A stretch of DNA of 64,000 nucleotides from Aureimonas flava (GTDB taxonomy: Bacteria; Pseudomonadota; Alphaproteobacteria; Rhizobiales; Rhizobiaceae), in assembly GCF_003583935.1 (NCBI RefSeq), contig NZ_QYRN01000003.1, positions 248,001 through 312,000 of the forward strand, read 5' to 3'. Position 1 is the first letter of the stretch. Each line of letters begins with the position of its first letter. Shown here one piece after another: positions 24,528 to 33,852 of the stretch. The position numbers and the translations under genes were made by a program. A model generated the notes under the pieces. It searched no databases. It had not been told where the DNA came from and saw nothing but the letters and a program-made list of their open reading frames with translations.

Positions 24528-24624
24528 GACGCACGGGCCGACCGGAACCGTCGGGGCTGTTTCGCGACGGTCGGCTCGCGGCCGAACCGCGGGCGCAGGC
24601 ACCTCGCGAGGCCGTCCGTCGCCG

Positions 24625-25370
24625 TCAGAGCAACGATCGCGAAGCCATCTCCAGGCCGAGAAGGAGCAGGAACGCGAGGAACACGCGGCGGAAGGCGAGA
24701 GGGCTGATCCGGGTCCGGACCACCTGACCGACCTGCATCCCCGCGAGGGCGGGAACCACCGCGAGGACCGAGGCGAGCCAGCCGTCGCGCGCGATTCCCC
24801 CGTTCCAGCCGAGACCGACGCCGAGCGCGATCGTGGACACGGTGAAGGACAGGCCGAGTGCCTGGACCAGTTCGTCCTTCGCGAAGACGAGCGACTGAAG
24901 GTAGGGGACGGCGGGGATGACGAAGACGCCGGTTCCCCCGTGACGATACCCGTGACGAACCCGACGACCGGCGAGGCGAGGCGCTCCAGCCTTTCGGGAA
25001 CGCGAACGGGTCGGCCGAACAGCGAGTAGGCCGCATGGGCGACGAGGGCGACGCCGAGCGCCGTCGTCGTCGTCCGCGTGTCGCCTCGGGCGAGGAGCGA
25101 CGAACCCAGCACCGTCCCCACGACGATCGCCAGCATCATCGGCCAGAGCTTTCGCATCAGCACGGCGAAGCGCGGGCCGGCCAGAAGCTGCCAGACGTTC
25201 GTCACGAAGGACGGCGCCAGCAGCAGCGAGGCGGCGGCGAGCGGCGACAGGAAGGCGCCGAGCGCGCCCATGGCCACGGTCGGCAATCCCATGCCCGTCA
25301 CGCCTTTGACGATGCCGGCGGCGAAGAAGGTCGCCGTGATCGCGGCGAGGAGGGGAAGGTCCTGTTGCAT
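24625..25370 (-). pseudogene. TauE/SafE family permease gene with a one-base frameshift
   Basis: The gene would encode a membrane protein of about 248 residues in the sulfite exporter TauE/SafE family. The N-terminal part reads TFFAAGIVKGVTGMGLPTVAMG and runs to GFVTGIVTG; the C-terminal part (VFVIPAVPYLQSLVF to the stop) is in another frame. The break is at a run of five C at 24935-24939. One extra base there restores TGGTGVFVIP, the conserved junction of the second TauE repeat. Everything else looks undamaged, so this is either a recent mutation or a homopolymer sequencing error. It is divergent from the LysR gene. Confidence 0.8.
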
Positions 25371-25466
25371 CCCGCCATTCCACCGATCGGACGAACTGGC
25401 GCAATTCGGAAGCGGCGGCATCACCCTTCGGCTGTTCCGAACCCTTCCCGCATGCCACCGTGCGCC

Positions 25467-26357
25467 ATGCGCTTCGATCTGGCCGACCTCCGCCTGTTTC
25501 TCGCCGTGGTGGATGCCGGCAGCATCACGCACGGATCGAGGGCCGCGAACCTGTCGCTTGCAGCGGCAAGCGAACGACTTCGCGACATGGAGGCCGCAGC
25601 CGGCGTTCCCCTGCTCCTGCGCAATCGGCGCGGCGTCGTGCCGACGAGGGCGGGCGACACGCTCGCGCACCATGCCCGCCTCGTCCTGCGCCAGGTCGGC
25701 GCGATGCAGGCCGAGCTCTCCGACCATGCGAAGGGGTTCAGGGGCTCAGTCCGCGTGCTCGCCAACTCGGCCGCCATGGCTGGATGGCTGCCCGAGCGTC
25801 TCGGACCCTTCCTGGCGCGGCATCCGGGAACGGACATCGACCTTGCGGAGCGTCCGAGCCCCGACATCGTGAAGGCGGTGGCCGGCGGGCGGGCCGAGAT
25901 CGGGGTCGTGTCGGATGCGGCCGACGTGAGCGGCGTCGCCACCCTGCCCTTCGCGATCGATCGTCTGGCCCTCGTGGTCGTCCGCGATCACCCGCTCGCC
26001 GGGGCCAAGCGCGTCGCGTTCGCGCAGATCGCGCCCGAGCCCATGGTCGGGTTCGATGGCGCCCTCCAGGTGCAACTCCGCCTCGAGGCCGAGAGCGTGG
26101 GCGTTCGTCTGCGTCCGCGCGTCTTCGTGCGGACCTTCGACGGCGTCGCCCGAATGGTCGCGGACGGCGTCGGATTCGGCATCATGCCCGAGTTCGCCGC
26201 CCGGCGTGCCCGCCGCACGATGCCGCTGTGCTGCCTCCGGCTGACTGACCCGTGGGCGACGCGGCGCCTCCTCCTTTGTACGCGAGCCCGGACCGAACTG
26301 GAGCCGTTGGCCCTCAGCCTGCTCCGGCATCTGGCGGAGAGCGCGAGCCCCGCTTGA
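25467..26357 (+). CDS. LysR family transcriptional regulator
   Basis: A 296-residue LysR protein. The winged helix (about 1-65) reads RFDLADLRLFLAVVDAGSIT, then ASERLRDMEAAAGVPLLLRNRRGVVPTRAG. The effector domain follows with VRVLANSAAMAGWLPERL and GGRAEIGVV. The second ATG at 25467 was chosen because the family starts close to its first helix; ATG 25452 is an alternative. It is transcribed away from the TauE-like gene across 96 bases, the standard arrangement for a LysR regulator and its target exporter. Confidence 0.9.
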   Translation: MRFDLADLRLFLAVVDAGSITHGSRAANLSLAAASERLRDMEAAAGVPLLLRNRRGVVPTRAGDTLAHHARLVLRQVGAMQAELSDHAKGFRGSVRVLANSAAMAGWLPERLGPFLARHPGTDIDLAERPSPDIVKAVAGGRAEIGVVSDAADVSGVATLPFAIDRLALVVVRDHPLAGAKRVAFAQIAPEPMVGFDGALQVQLRLEAESVGVRLRPRVFVRTFDGVARMVADGVGFGIMPEFAARRARRTMPLCCLRLTDPWATRRLLLCTRARTELEPLALSLLRHLAESASPA

Positions 26358-26511
26358 ACGGTTCGGGGGACAGGACGGATCAGGGTCCGCTCGCGCGGCC
26401 CGCCTGGGCGCGATCCATTCGCCACGCAAGCCGGTGTGACCGCCGCAAGGGCTGACAACGCGTCGAGATGCTGACAAAAGCGGCCTATCCATGGGGAGGG
26501 TGGCTTCCATC

Positions 26512-27387
26512 GTGCAGAGCATCTCGACGCGCGCGGACCTGCGTGGGTTCGTTTCGTCCCATCGGCGGGCCGGCCGGACGGTCGGCTTCGTTCCGACCAT
26601 GGGGGCCCTGCATCACGGCCACATGGCGCTGGTCGAGCGATGCCGTGCCGAGAACGACGTGACCATCGTCAGCATCTTCGTGAACCCGACGCAGTTCGGC
26701 CCGAACGAGGATTTCGACGCCTACCCGCGCCGCATCGACCACGATCTCGAACTCTGCCGCTCGCACGGGGTCGACGCCGTGTTTCATCCCGGGATGCAGG
26801 AGATGTATCCCGAGCCGCTTCGGACCGTCGTCGAGGTCGCCGAGCTTTCGTCGATCCTGATCGGGGAGCAGCGTCCCGGGCACTTCCGGGGCGTCGCGAC
26901 CGTGGTCGCCAAGCTGCTCAACATCGTGGAGCCCGACCGCGCCTATTTCGGAGAGAAGGACTTTCAGCAGCTCGCCGTCGTCCGACGCATGGCGTTCGAC
27001 CTGTCGATGCGCGCCACGATCGTCGGCGTTCCCACCGTTCGCGAGGCGGACGGCCTGGCCGCCTCGTCTCGCAACCTGCGCCTCACGCCCGCCGAGCGGC
27101 GCGTCGCGCCGGTGGTCCATCAGGCGATGTTGGACGCGAAGCGCCTCTTCGAGACCGGAGAGCGCGACGCCGCGACGCTCCTTTCGGCCGTGCGCGCGCG
27201 CGCGGCGAGCGAACCGTCGATCGCCCTCCTGTCCTGCGACCTCTGCGACAGCGCGACGCTCGGCGCGCTCCGGCGTGTCGCGGACGGTCCGGCCGTGCTG
27301 CTCGTGACCGCCCGGCTCGGCTCGGTGGTGCTGATCGACCAGTTCGAACTGAAACCCGACCTCGCCACCGGAGGGCCCGCCGCATGA
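26512..27387 (+). CDS. panC: Pantothenate synthetase (pantoate-beta-alanine ligase)
   Basis: PanC joins pantoate and beta-alanine using ATP, the last step of pantothenate synthesis. Visible motifs are [18 protein letters not shown] with the HxGH-type nucleotide site, [42 protein letters not shown] and SSRNLRLT with the Ser-Arg-Asn signature. About 291 residues from GTG 26512, which lies 11 bases after GGGGAGGG; ATG 26491 is possible but has no ribosome binding site. The stop overlaps panB as ATGA. Confidence 0.95.
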   Translation: MQSISTRADLRGFVSSHRRAGRTVGFVPTMGALHHGHMALVERCRAENDVTIVSIFVNPTQFGPNEDFDAYPRRIDHDLELCRSHGVDAVFHPGMQEMYPEPLRTVVEVAELSSILIGEQRPGHFRGVATVVAKLLNIVEPDRAYFGEKDFQQLAVVRRMAFDLSMRATIVGVPTVREADGLAASSRNLRLTPAERRVAPVVHQAMLDAKRLFETGERDAATLLSAVRARAASEPSIALLSCDLCDSATLGALRRVADGPAVLLVTARLGSVVLIDQFELKPDLATGGPAA

Positions 27388-28211
27388 GCGTCGAGATCGC
27401 GCAGAAGCGCCTTTCCGTCCCTGATATCCGAGCCCGCAAGGGTGGGCGCCCCATCGTGGCGCTCACCGCCTACAACGCCCTCACCGCGCGGTTCGTCGAC
27501 CGCCACGCCGACATCGTCCTCGTGGGCGACAGCGTGGCGATGGTCGAGCACGGTCTGCCGTCGACGCTCGGGGCGACCATGGAGATGATGATCCTGCACG
27601 GGCGGGCCGTCGCCAAATCGACGCAGCGGGCGCTGGTCGTGGTCGACATGCCGTTCGGCTCTTACGAAGGCAGCCCCAAGGACGCGTTCCGCAACGCGTC
27701 GCGCCTCCTGGCCGAAACCGGTTGTTCCGCGGTGAAGCTCGAGGGCGGTCAGCCCATGGCGGAGACGGTCGCCTTCCTCGCGACGCGCGGCGTGCCGGTG
27801 CTGGCCCATGTCGGCCTGACGCCGCAGGCCGTGATGACCCTCGGCGGCTTCCGGACGCAGGGCCGCGATCGGAGCGACTGGGGCCGCCTCCAGGAGGACG
27901 CGCGGAGCGTCGCCGAGGCGGGCGCCTTCGGCGTGGTGCTGGAGGGCGTGGTGGAGCCCTTGGCCGCGGAGATCACCGGGCAGATCGCCGTGCCGACGAT
28001 CGGCATCGGCGCCTCGGCCCAGTGCGACGGGCAGATCCTCGTGCTGGAGGACATGCTCGGCTTCAACGACCGCGTCCCGCGCTTCGTCCAGCGGTTCGGC
28101 GATCTCGGCAAGGACATGGACGCGGCCATATCGGCCTATGCCGAAGCGGTCGCCGACCGGCGCTTTCCGGGCGAGGCGAACGTCTATCAGCCCCGGAAGG
28201 AAGACGGCTAG
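27384..28211 (+). CDS. panB: 3-methyl-2-oxobutanoate hydroxymethyltransferase
   Basis: A 275-residue ketopantoate hydroxymethyltransferase that adds a one-carbon unit from methylenetetrahydrofolate to 2-oxoisovalerate. Motifs include [58 protein letters not shown] and [17 protein letters not shown]. The ATG at 27384 overlaps the panC stop by four bases, so the two are translationally coupled. The order panC-panB on one transcript is usual. Its TAG shares CTAG (28208-28211) with the stop of the facing HAD gene. Confidence 0.96.
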   Translation: MSVEIAQKRLSVPDIRARKGGRPIVALTAYNALTARFVDRHADIVLVGDSVAMVEHGLPSTLGATMEMMILHGRAVAKSTQRALVVVDMPFGSYEGSPKDAFRNASRLLAETGCSAVKLEGGQPMAETVAFLATRGVPVLAHVGLTPQAVMTLGGFRTQGRDRSDWGRLQEDARSVAEAGAFGVVLEGVVEPLAAEITGQIAVPTIGIGASAQCDGQILVLEDMLGFNDRVPRFVQRFGDLGKDMDAAISAYAEAVADRRFPGEANVYQPRKEDG

Positions 28212-28897
28212 GGCTTGAACGCCGGGTCCACCGATCCTCGGCCGGCCATCGCGGCGGCGATCTCGTCCCAGGTGCGGGCGACGAAGTCGGCTCCCGCCTC
28301 GCGCAGGGCGTCGCCCGTGTTGGCCAGGAGATGGGCGCCGCCGAGGAAGCCGTAGGCGACCATGCCGGCGGACTTGGCGCCGAGGATGCCGAAGCGCGAA
28401 TCCTCGATCACCAGGCTGCGGGCCGGGTCGAAGCCCATGCGCGCGGCGGCGTGGAGCACGAGGTCGGGCTCCGGCTTGCCGCGCTTCACGTCGTGCGAGG
28501 AGAAGATCGCCTCGTCTCGGAAGAAGCGGTCGAGGCCGGTCACTCGCAGGCTGTGGCGTATGCGCTCGTGGTCGGACGAGGAGGCGACGCAACGCGGCAG
28601 GTCCGAGGCCTCGAGAAACGCGACGACGCCGGGCGTCGGGGCAAGTTCGGCGTTGAACAGCGCCTTGGTCTCGGTCCAGAAGCGCGGGTGGTAGTCGGCC
28701 GCCAGCGAGCGTCCGGTGCGCGCCTCGATGCCCCGGAGGATGTCGGCCATCTTCATGCCGACCATGGCGTTGACCATTTCGGCCGTGACCTCGATGCCGG
28801 CCTGGCGGTAGACCGACTGCATGGCGCGGCGCGCCAGGACCTCGCTGTCCACAAGAACGCCGTCGCAATCGAAGATGATGCCGTCGAATCGCGCCAT
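28208..28897 (-). CDS. HAD superfamily hydrolase, beta-phosphoglucomutase/phosphatase-like
   Basis: A 229-residue haloacid dehalogenase-like protein. Motif I is [13 protein letters not shown] with both catalytic Asp, motif II is CVASSS, motif III is KRGKPEPD and motif IV is [10 protein letters not shown] helical cap lies between motifs I and II, as in class I phosphatases of the YniC/Gph type. It probably dephosphorylates a sugar phosphate or a related metabolite. It converges on panB. It may belong to the leftward sugar island that starts 39 bases away, but no coupling is visible. Confidence 0.85.
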   Translation of the reverse strand: MARFDGIIFDCDGVLVDSEVLARRAMQSVYRQAGIEVTAEMVNAMVGMKMADILRGIEARTGRSLAADYHPRFWTETKALFNAELAPTPGVVAFLEASDLPRCVASSSDHERIRHSLRVTGLDRFFRDEAIFSSHDVKRGKPEPDLVLHAAARMGFDPARSLVIEDSRFGILGAKSAGMVAYGFLGGAHLLANTGDALREAGADFVARTWDEIAAAMAGRGSVDPAFKP

Positions 28898-28936
28898 GTC
28901 CGCCCTTTCGGATGCCCCGCCCCGGGGCCGGCGCGG

Positions 28937-30337
28937 CTAGCGCGTCAGCTCGCGGAGCAGGCGGGCGACGTCGCCCTTCTGTTCGATCTGCGGCATATGT
29001 CCCGTCCTCGGGAACACATGCAAGGCGATCCGCCCGGGCAGGCCGGCGAAGTGGCGCGCCGGCACCACGCGGTCCTCGGCGCCGGCGACGATCTTCACCG
29101 GCATGGAGAGCCCCGCCGCAAGATCGCGCACCGAAAGGTGCTGCGTGCCGTTGGAGAAGAGGCGCGTCCCCAGCCGCGCCTGCGCCTCGGCCTGCCGCCC
29201 GTCGGCGCGACCGCGCGCGGTGGCCCGCACGAAGCCGTCCGACAGCGTGGCGGGGTCGGCCACCAGGTGGCGCAGCCAGGCGCGCACCGGCGCTTCCTGC
29301 GTGGCGCGCGCGAAGCCCTCGGTGAAGCCCGTGTCGATGTCCGGGCCGAAGCCGGCCGGCGACAGGAGCATCAGCGAGCGCACGTCGCTCGCCGTGCCGC
29401 TCGCCACCGCCGTCGCCACCGCGCCGCCCAGCGAATGGCCGACCAGATGGCAGCTCGCGAGCCCCAGCGCGAGGAGCGTTTCCTCCACCCCGGCGACCAG
29501 CGCGGCGAACCCGTCCGCCTCGCGGTCAAGCGAGGCACCGTGACCTGCCAGGTCGATGCCGAGCACCGCGCCGCCCTCGCCCATCTCCGACAGGAGCGGA
29601 CGCCAGCTTGCCGACTCCGAGCCGAAGCCGTGGATCAGAACGACCGGGACGCCCGCGCCTTCGCGCAGACGCACCACCGCCAGCGGCGTATCGGCCTCCG
29701 CTGCGGGCGCGGAAACGCGCGAGGCCGGCCCGCTATCGGGGGCGCGGGCGAGAGGCTGAGGCTCGGCGCGGACCTGCGACCCGCCCGCCGGCGCCGACGC
29801 GGCCTCCGCCGTCGCGGCCCGCTCCACGTCGTCGCGGCCGATGCGCCCGAGCGGCCCGGTGCCGGTGACGGTGGCGAGATCGACGCCCCGCTCGCGGGCG
29901 ATGCGGCGGGCGAGCGGCGTCGCGCGCACGCCCCGGCGTTCGCCGCCCGGCTGGGCACAGCAGGTCTTCCCGACCAGGCCGTTCGCCGGGGTCGCGACCG
30001 CGTCGGCGGACACGGGAGCCGCGTCCGTCTCGACGTCCGGGTCGGGCCCGACCTCGACGGGCACGCGCCCCGGCGCGGAGGCCGGATCGAAGGCCTCGCC
30101 CTCGGCGTAGATCCAGGCGACGGGGGCGCCCACCGCGATGTCGACGCCCTCGGCGCCCGTCACGTTGCGCAGCGTTCCGCTCGCCGGCGCGTCCACCTCC
30201 ATGGCCGCCTTGTCGGTCTCGATCTCGAAGAGCGGCTCGCCCTTCCGGATCGCGTCGCCCTCCTTGTAGAACCAGCGCGAGATCTGGCCGGTCGCCATGT
30301 CCATGTCGACCTTCGGCAGGATCACTTCGGTCGGCAT
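28937..30337 (-). CDS. acoC: Acetoin dehydrogenase E2-like protein with lipoyl and alpha/beta hydrolase domains
   Basis: A 466-residue protein of the AcoC type. The lipoyl domain (1-80) has the modified Lys43 in ETDKAAMEV. A peripheral subunit-binding domain (about 137-172) reads ATPLARRIARERGVDL and GPLGRIGRDDV. The catalytic part (about 220-466) is an alpha/beta hydrolase with VVLIHGFGSES, GHSLGGA (Ser302), an EDRVVP acid loop and a C-terminal TGHMPQIE His. This replaces the usual acyltransferase domain, as in AcoC. It is the last gene of an E1 alpha - E1 beta - E2 set; no E3 gene is in the window. Confidence 0.88.
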   Translation of the reverse strand: MPTEVILPKVDMDMATGQISRWFYKEGDAIRKGEPLFEIETDKAAMEVDAPASGTLRNVTGAEGVDIAVGAPVAWIYAEGEAFDPASAPGRVPVEVGPDPDVETDAAPVSADAVATPANGLVGKTCCAQPGGERRGVRATPLARRIARERGVDLATVTGTGPLGRIGRDDVERAATAEAASAPAGGSQVRAEPQPLARAPDSGPASRVSAPAAEADTPLAVVRLREGAGVPVVLIHGFGSESASWRPLLSEMGEGGAVLGIDLAGHGASLDREADGFAALVAGVEETLLALGLASCHLVGHSLGGAVATAVASGTASDVRSLMLLSPAGFGPDIDTGFTEGFARATQEAPVRAWLRHLVADPATLSDGFVRATARGRADGRQAEAQARLGTRLFSNGTQHLSVRDLAAGLSMPVKIVAGAEDRVVPARHFAGLPGRIALHVFPRTGHMPQIEQKGDVARLLRELTR

Positions 30338-30341
30338 GGCG

Positions 30342-31355
30342 TCAGCGCTCCCTCTTGTGCAGGGCGCGCACGGCCGAGACGATGTCGGGAACCTGCGGCA
30401 CCACCGCCTTTTCCAGCTCGGGATTGTAGGGGATGGGCGCCTCGGCCCCGCCCAGGCGGACCACCGGCGCGTCGAGATAGTCGAAGGCCTCGCTTTCGGC
30501 GATCATCGCCGAGATCTCGGCGCCGACGCCCAGCGTCTTTACGCCTTCGTAGACGCAGACGAGGCGGCCGGTCTTCATCACGCTCGCGACGATCGTCTCG
30601 CGATCCATCGGGCGCACGGTGCGAAGGTCCACGACCTCGACGTCGATGCCCTCCTCCGCCAGCTCCTCGGCCGCCGCGAGCGCCTTGTGGACCATGATCG
30701 CAGAGGCGACGATCGTCAGGTCGCGCCCCTCGCGCACCACCGCCGCCTTGCCGATCGGCACGGTGTAGCGGCCCTCGGGGACGATGCCCTTCGACTTGTA
30801 GAGGATCTTGTGCTCGAAGATCATCACCGGGTCGGGGTCGTCGATCGCGGCGAGCAGCATCCCCTTGGCATCGTGCGGCGTGGAGGGTTGGAGCACCTTG
30901 AGGCCGGGCACGTGGCCGAGCCAGGCCTCGAGGCTCTGCGAGTGCTGCGCGGCCGCGCCGGTGCCCGAGCCGGCGGGAAAGCGCATCACCAGCGGCACCG
31001 AGACGTTGCCGCCCAGCATGAAGCGCAGCTTGGCCGCCTGGTTGACGATCTGCTCCATCGCGAGCGTGGCGAAGTCGGAGAACTGGAACTCGTAGATCGG
31101 CTTCATGCCGGTGAGCGCGGCGCCCACGGCCACGCCCGCCCCGCCGAGCTCGGCGATCGGCGTGTCGATCACGCGGTCGGCGCCGAAGCGGTGAACGAGG
31201 TCGCCGGTCACCTGGAAGGCACCGCCGTAGACGCCGATGTCCTCGCCCATGATGAAGACGCGGGGGTCCTCCTCCATGGCGATCGCGATCGCTTCCTGGA
31301 TCGCCTGGGCATAGGAAAGCTCGCGGCCGCCGGCCGCGTTCGCAGGTTCGCTCAT
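30342..31355 (-). CDS. acoB: 2-oxo acid/acetoin dehydrogenase E1 beta subunit
   Basis: A 337-residue thiamine-diphosphate enzyme beta subunit. It has the opening [34 protein letters not shown], then [23 protein letters not shown] and [24 protein letters not shown], all conserved in PdhB/AcoB. The C-terminal transketolase domain ends with [18 protein letters not shown]. It combines with the upstream E1 alpha. Relatives act on acetoin, pyruvate or branched 2-oxo acids. The ATG at 31355 was chosen as the family start. The stop is only 4 bases from the acoC start. Confidence 0.92.
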   Translation of the reverse strand: MSEPANAAGGRELSYAQAIQEAIAIAMEEDPRVFIMGEDIGVYGGAFQVTGDLVHRFGADRVIDTPIAELGGAGVAVGAALTGMKPIYEFQFSDFATLAMEQIVNQAAKLRFMLGGNVSVPLVMRFPAGSGTGAAAQHSQSLEAWLGHVPGLKVLQPSTPHDAKGMLLAAIDDPDPVMIFEHKILYKSKGIVPEGRYTVPIGKAAVVREGRDLTIVASAIMVHKALAAAEELAEEGIDVEVVDLRTVRPMDRETIVASVMKTGRLVCVYEGVKTLGVGAEISAMIAESEAFDYLDAPVVRLGGAEAPIPYNPELEKAVVPQVPDIVSAVRALHKRER

Positions 31356-31381
31356 CCGGGTGGTTCCTTGGGGTCGGCCGC

Positions 31382-32434
31382 TCAGGCCGTGTAGACGAAA
31401 CGCGTCGCGTCGGACGGGTCGGGGGACGGCGAGTTCTTGGCGAACTCGATGCCGTCCGCGATCTCGCGCTCGACCCCTTCGCGGATCTCCTCGATCTCGC
31501 CCTCGGCGAGGATGCCGTACTGGATCAGCTCGGCCTCGAAGCGGCCGATCGGGTCCTTGCCGATCCAGTCGTCGATCTCCTCCTTGGTGCGATAGCGGTT
31601 GCGGTCGCTCTTGGAGTGGCCGCGATGGCGATAGGTCTTGCACTCGATCAGGGTGGGGCCCTCGCCCCGCCGCGCCCGCTCGATCGCGGCGACGGAGGCC
31701 TCCGACACGTCGGACAGCGAGTTGCCGTCCACCGTGACGCCCGGCATCGAATAGGCCACCGCGCGCTCCGCGATGTTCTTGACCGCCGTGGACCGTTCGG
31801 TGGAGACCGACATGCCGTACTTGTTGTTCTCGCACACGAACACGACCGGCAGCTTCCAGATCGAGGCCATGTTGAGCGCCTCGTGGAAGGCGCCCTCGTT
31901 GTTGGCGCCGTCGCCGAAGAACGAGACCACGACGTCGGGCCGCTTCTGCATCTTCATGGAGAGCGCGGCGCCGACCGCGATGGGCAGGCCGCCGCCGACG
32001 ATGCCGTTCGCGCCGAGGTTGCCCTTGGTCACGTCCGCGATGTGCATCGAGCCGCCGCGCCCGCGGCAATAGCCCGTCTCCTTGCCGAAGAACTCGGCGA
32101 ACATCCGCCCGACCTCGGCGCCCTTGGCGATGCAGTGCCCGTGGCCGCGATGCGTCGAGGTGATCTGGTCGGTGTCGGTGAGCGCGAGGCAGGTGCCGAC
32201 CGCCGAGGCCTCCTGCCCGATCGACAGGTGCATCGTGCCGTGGATCAGGCCGCGCGTGTAGCTTTCCTCCGCCCCTTCCTCGAAGCGGCGGATGAGGTGC
32301 ATCTGGCGCAGCGCGTCCTTCAGGACGGCCGGCTCGAAGTGGCGGAAGGCGAAGGGACGGTTGTCGCCCTCACGTCCGGCGCCGGCGGCCGGCGCGGCCT
32401 CGGCGACTTCGGATGCCTTGGGGATGGCGGACAT
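31382..32434 (-). CDS. acoA: 2-oxo acid/acetoin dehydrogenase E1 alpha subunit
   Basis: A 350-residue thiamine-diphosphate-binding alpha subunit. The cofactor motif [22 protein letters not shown] is complete. Other conserved parts are [42 protein letters not shown] and [15 protein letters not shown], the last being the phosphorylation-loop region. In this family it carries out decarboxylation or C-C cleavage and passes the acyl group to the E2 lipoyl arm. An Ala-rich leader of about 25 residues precedes the core. It follows the SAF-domain oxidoreductase gene by 21 bases in the same leftward operon. Confidence 0.92.
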   Translation of the reverse strand: MSAIPKASEVAEAAPAAGAGREGDNRPFAFRHFEPAVLKDALRQMHLIRRFEEGAEESYTRGLIHGTMHLSIGQEASAVGTCLALTDTDQITSTHRGHGHCIAKGAEVGRMFAEFFGKETGYCRGRGGSMHIADVTKGNLGANGIVGGGLPIAVGAALSMKMQKRPDVVVSFFGDGANNEGAFHEALNMASIWKLPVVFVCENNKYGMSVSTERSTAVKNIAERAVAYSMPGVTVDGNSLSDVSEASVAAIERARRGEGPTLIECKTYRHRGHSKSDRNRYRTKEEIDDWIGKDPIGRFEAELIQYGILAEGEIEEIREGVEREIADGIEFAKNSPSPDPSDATRFVYTA

Positions 32435-32455
32435 GGGATGCCTCTCCTGATCGGA

Positions 32456-33775
32456 TCACTCGGCCGCCGTCGCGAAGCGCCCGTCGGCCTGGTCGAGACG
32501 GCGACGGATCTGGGTGATCACCAGGCTGTCGTCCGGCTCGCAGTTGGCGTAGGTCAGCTTCTCGCCGGCCTTGATCGGCTTGATGACGCGGGCCCGCTCG
32601 GCCAGGCCCAGCGGCAGCGCCCCCTCGTCGCGCGCCCCCTCCCAGGTCATGGCGAAGCCGCGATAGTCGTACTCGCCGATCTTGCCGAGCGTGTCGCCGG
32701 GCGCGAGGTCGCGCTTGGCGAGCGTGACGCACTCGGCGACCGGACGGTCGGCGGGGATCAGGTCGGGCGCGCCCTTGACCACCGCGCGCACCGCCGAGAG
32801 CGGCACTTCGAGGGAGGTCAGGTGATAGGGGCGGAAGATCGTGTAGTTCGGGCCCGGGCCCATCTTGAGGTCGCTCATGCGCTCCAGCACGCGCTCGTGC
32901 CGGGGCTTCACGATGCAGAAGACGCCGGGCGCGACGCCCTTGCCGATGGAATAGTCCACCTTGCCGGGCCCCGACAGCACGCCACCATCCTCCCGGGTGC
33001 AGAGCACCGAGGCGAGCTCGTCGCGCGTGGCGGCCGGGCCGTGCATGCCCGGAACGTCGGGCACGAGCCCCGTGGCGTTGGCGACGGCGACCATCTCGAT
33101 CATGGTCTTGGAGCCGTCCACGAACTCCACCAGCATGCGGGCGTTCATGTTGCGCCGCGCGGCCTCCTCCTCGTAGGCGTCGGGCGTCGCGTCGAACTTC
33201 AGCGGGTTGTTCTTGCCCTTGCCGGCGCACACGATGTCGAGGCCGAGCGACTGGGCGAAGCCGACGATCTCGATGGTGGCCGCCGGCTCGTCGCCCGCCG
33301 CGCCCGTGTAGACGACGCCCGCCTTGGCCGCCTCCTCGCGCAGGAAGCGGCCGATGGTGATGTCGGCCTCGACGTTCAGCATCACGACATGCTTGCCGTT
33401 GCGGAAGGCCTCCAGCGCGATCAGCGTGCCGACGTTCGGGTTGCCCGTGGCGTCGATCACCACGTCCACGTGGCCGGAGGCGCAGAGCGCCTTGAAGTCC
33501 TCGGTGAGCGCCACCTTGCCGTTCTCGATGGCGCGGTCGATGTCGGCCACGCCGCTGGCATGGGCGAACTCGCTGCCGGCCATGCGCAGCGCCGCCTCGG
33601 CGCCCGCCACGTTCAGCTCCGACAGCGCCCCGAGGCGCACGCCCGGCATCAGCGTGAGCTGCACGACCATGTCGGTGCCCATCTGGCCGGAGCCGGCAAG
33701 ACCCACCGTGACCGGGCCGTTCCGGTCGGCATAGGCCTGGAGTTCGGCCGCGAGGCCCACCTGCAGAATCGTCAT
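32456..33775 (-). CDS. NAD(P)-dependent oxidoreductase with C-terminal SAF domain (homoserine-dehydrogenase-like)
   Basis: A 439-residue protein. The N-terminal Rossmann domain reads VTVGLAGSGQMGTDMV near residue 22 and resembles the nucleotide-binding half of homoserine dehydrogenase. The middle has VVIDATGNPNVGTLIALEAF and VVYTGAAGDEPAATIEIVGFAQ. The C-terminal part (about 345-420) has the SAF-type segment AKRDLAPGDTLGKIGEYDYRG. The ATG at 33775 is preferred to 33805. Relatives occur in sugar and polyol clusters of rhizobia without a settled substrate. It is the first gene of the acoABC operon, directly downstream of a SorC-type gene and a long dyad. Confidence 0.82.
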   Translation of the reverse strand: MTILQVGLAAELQAYADRNGPVTVGLAGSGQMGTDMVVQLTLMPGVRLGALSELNVAGAEAALRMAGSEFAHASGVADIDRAIENGKVALTEDFKALCASGHVDVVIDATGNPNVGTLIALEAFRNGKHVVMLNVEADITIGRFLREEAAKAGVVYTGAAGDEPAATIEIVGFAQSLGLDIVCAGKGKNNPLKFDATPDAYEEEAARRNMNARMLVEFVDGSKTMIEMVAVANATGLVPDVPGMHGPAATRDELASVLCTREDGGVLSGPGKVDYSIGKGVAPGVFCIVKPRHERVLERMSDLKMGPGPNYTIFRPYHLTSLEVPLSAVRAVVKGAPDLIPADRPVAECVTLAKRDLAPGDTLGKIGEYDYRGFAMTWEGARDEGALPLGLAERARVIKPIKAGEKLTYANCEPDDSLVITQIRRRLDQADGRFATAAE

Positions 33776-33805
33776 CGGGTTCCTCCCATACGAAGCAAAG
33801 TACAT

Positions 33806-33825
33806 TTGTCTTTTTCAAAAGACAA
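33806..33825. promoter_or_regulatory. Perfect 9-base inverted repeat, candidate SorC operator
   Basis: TTGTCTTTT, spacer TC, AAAAGACAA, in the 77-base gap between the second sorC gene and the SAF oxidoreductase gene, 31 bases before the latter's start. It is an AT-rich island in high-GC DNA. Core arms TTGTC-TT / AA-GACAA parallel those at 19604 (TTGAC-TT / AA-GTCAA), which supports binding by the SorC protein encoded alongside. Confidence 0.65.
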
Positions 33826-33852
33826 GAGTTCAAAACCGCGGTTGCGCGTTTT

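Noticed and set aside
24540-24580. ACCGTCG...CGACGGT stem after the HPr-EI gene
   Set aside because: A 7-base stem with an 11-base loop and no T run; too weak to list as a terminator in DNA of this GC content.
22581-25727. A 1048-codon minus-strand open frame
   Set aside because: Antisense of the HPr-EI gene joined to the front half of the TauE-like gene. Only the TauE part is real, and it is annotated separately.
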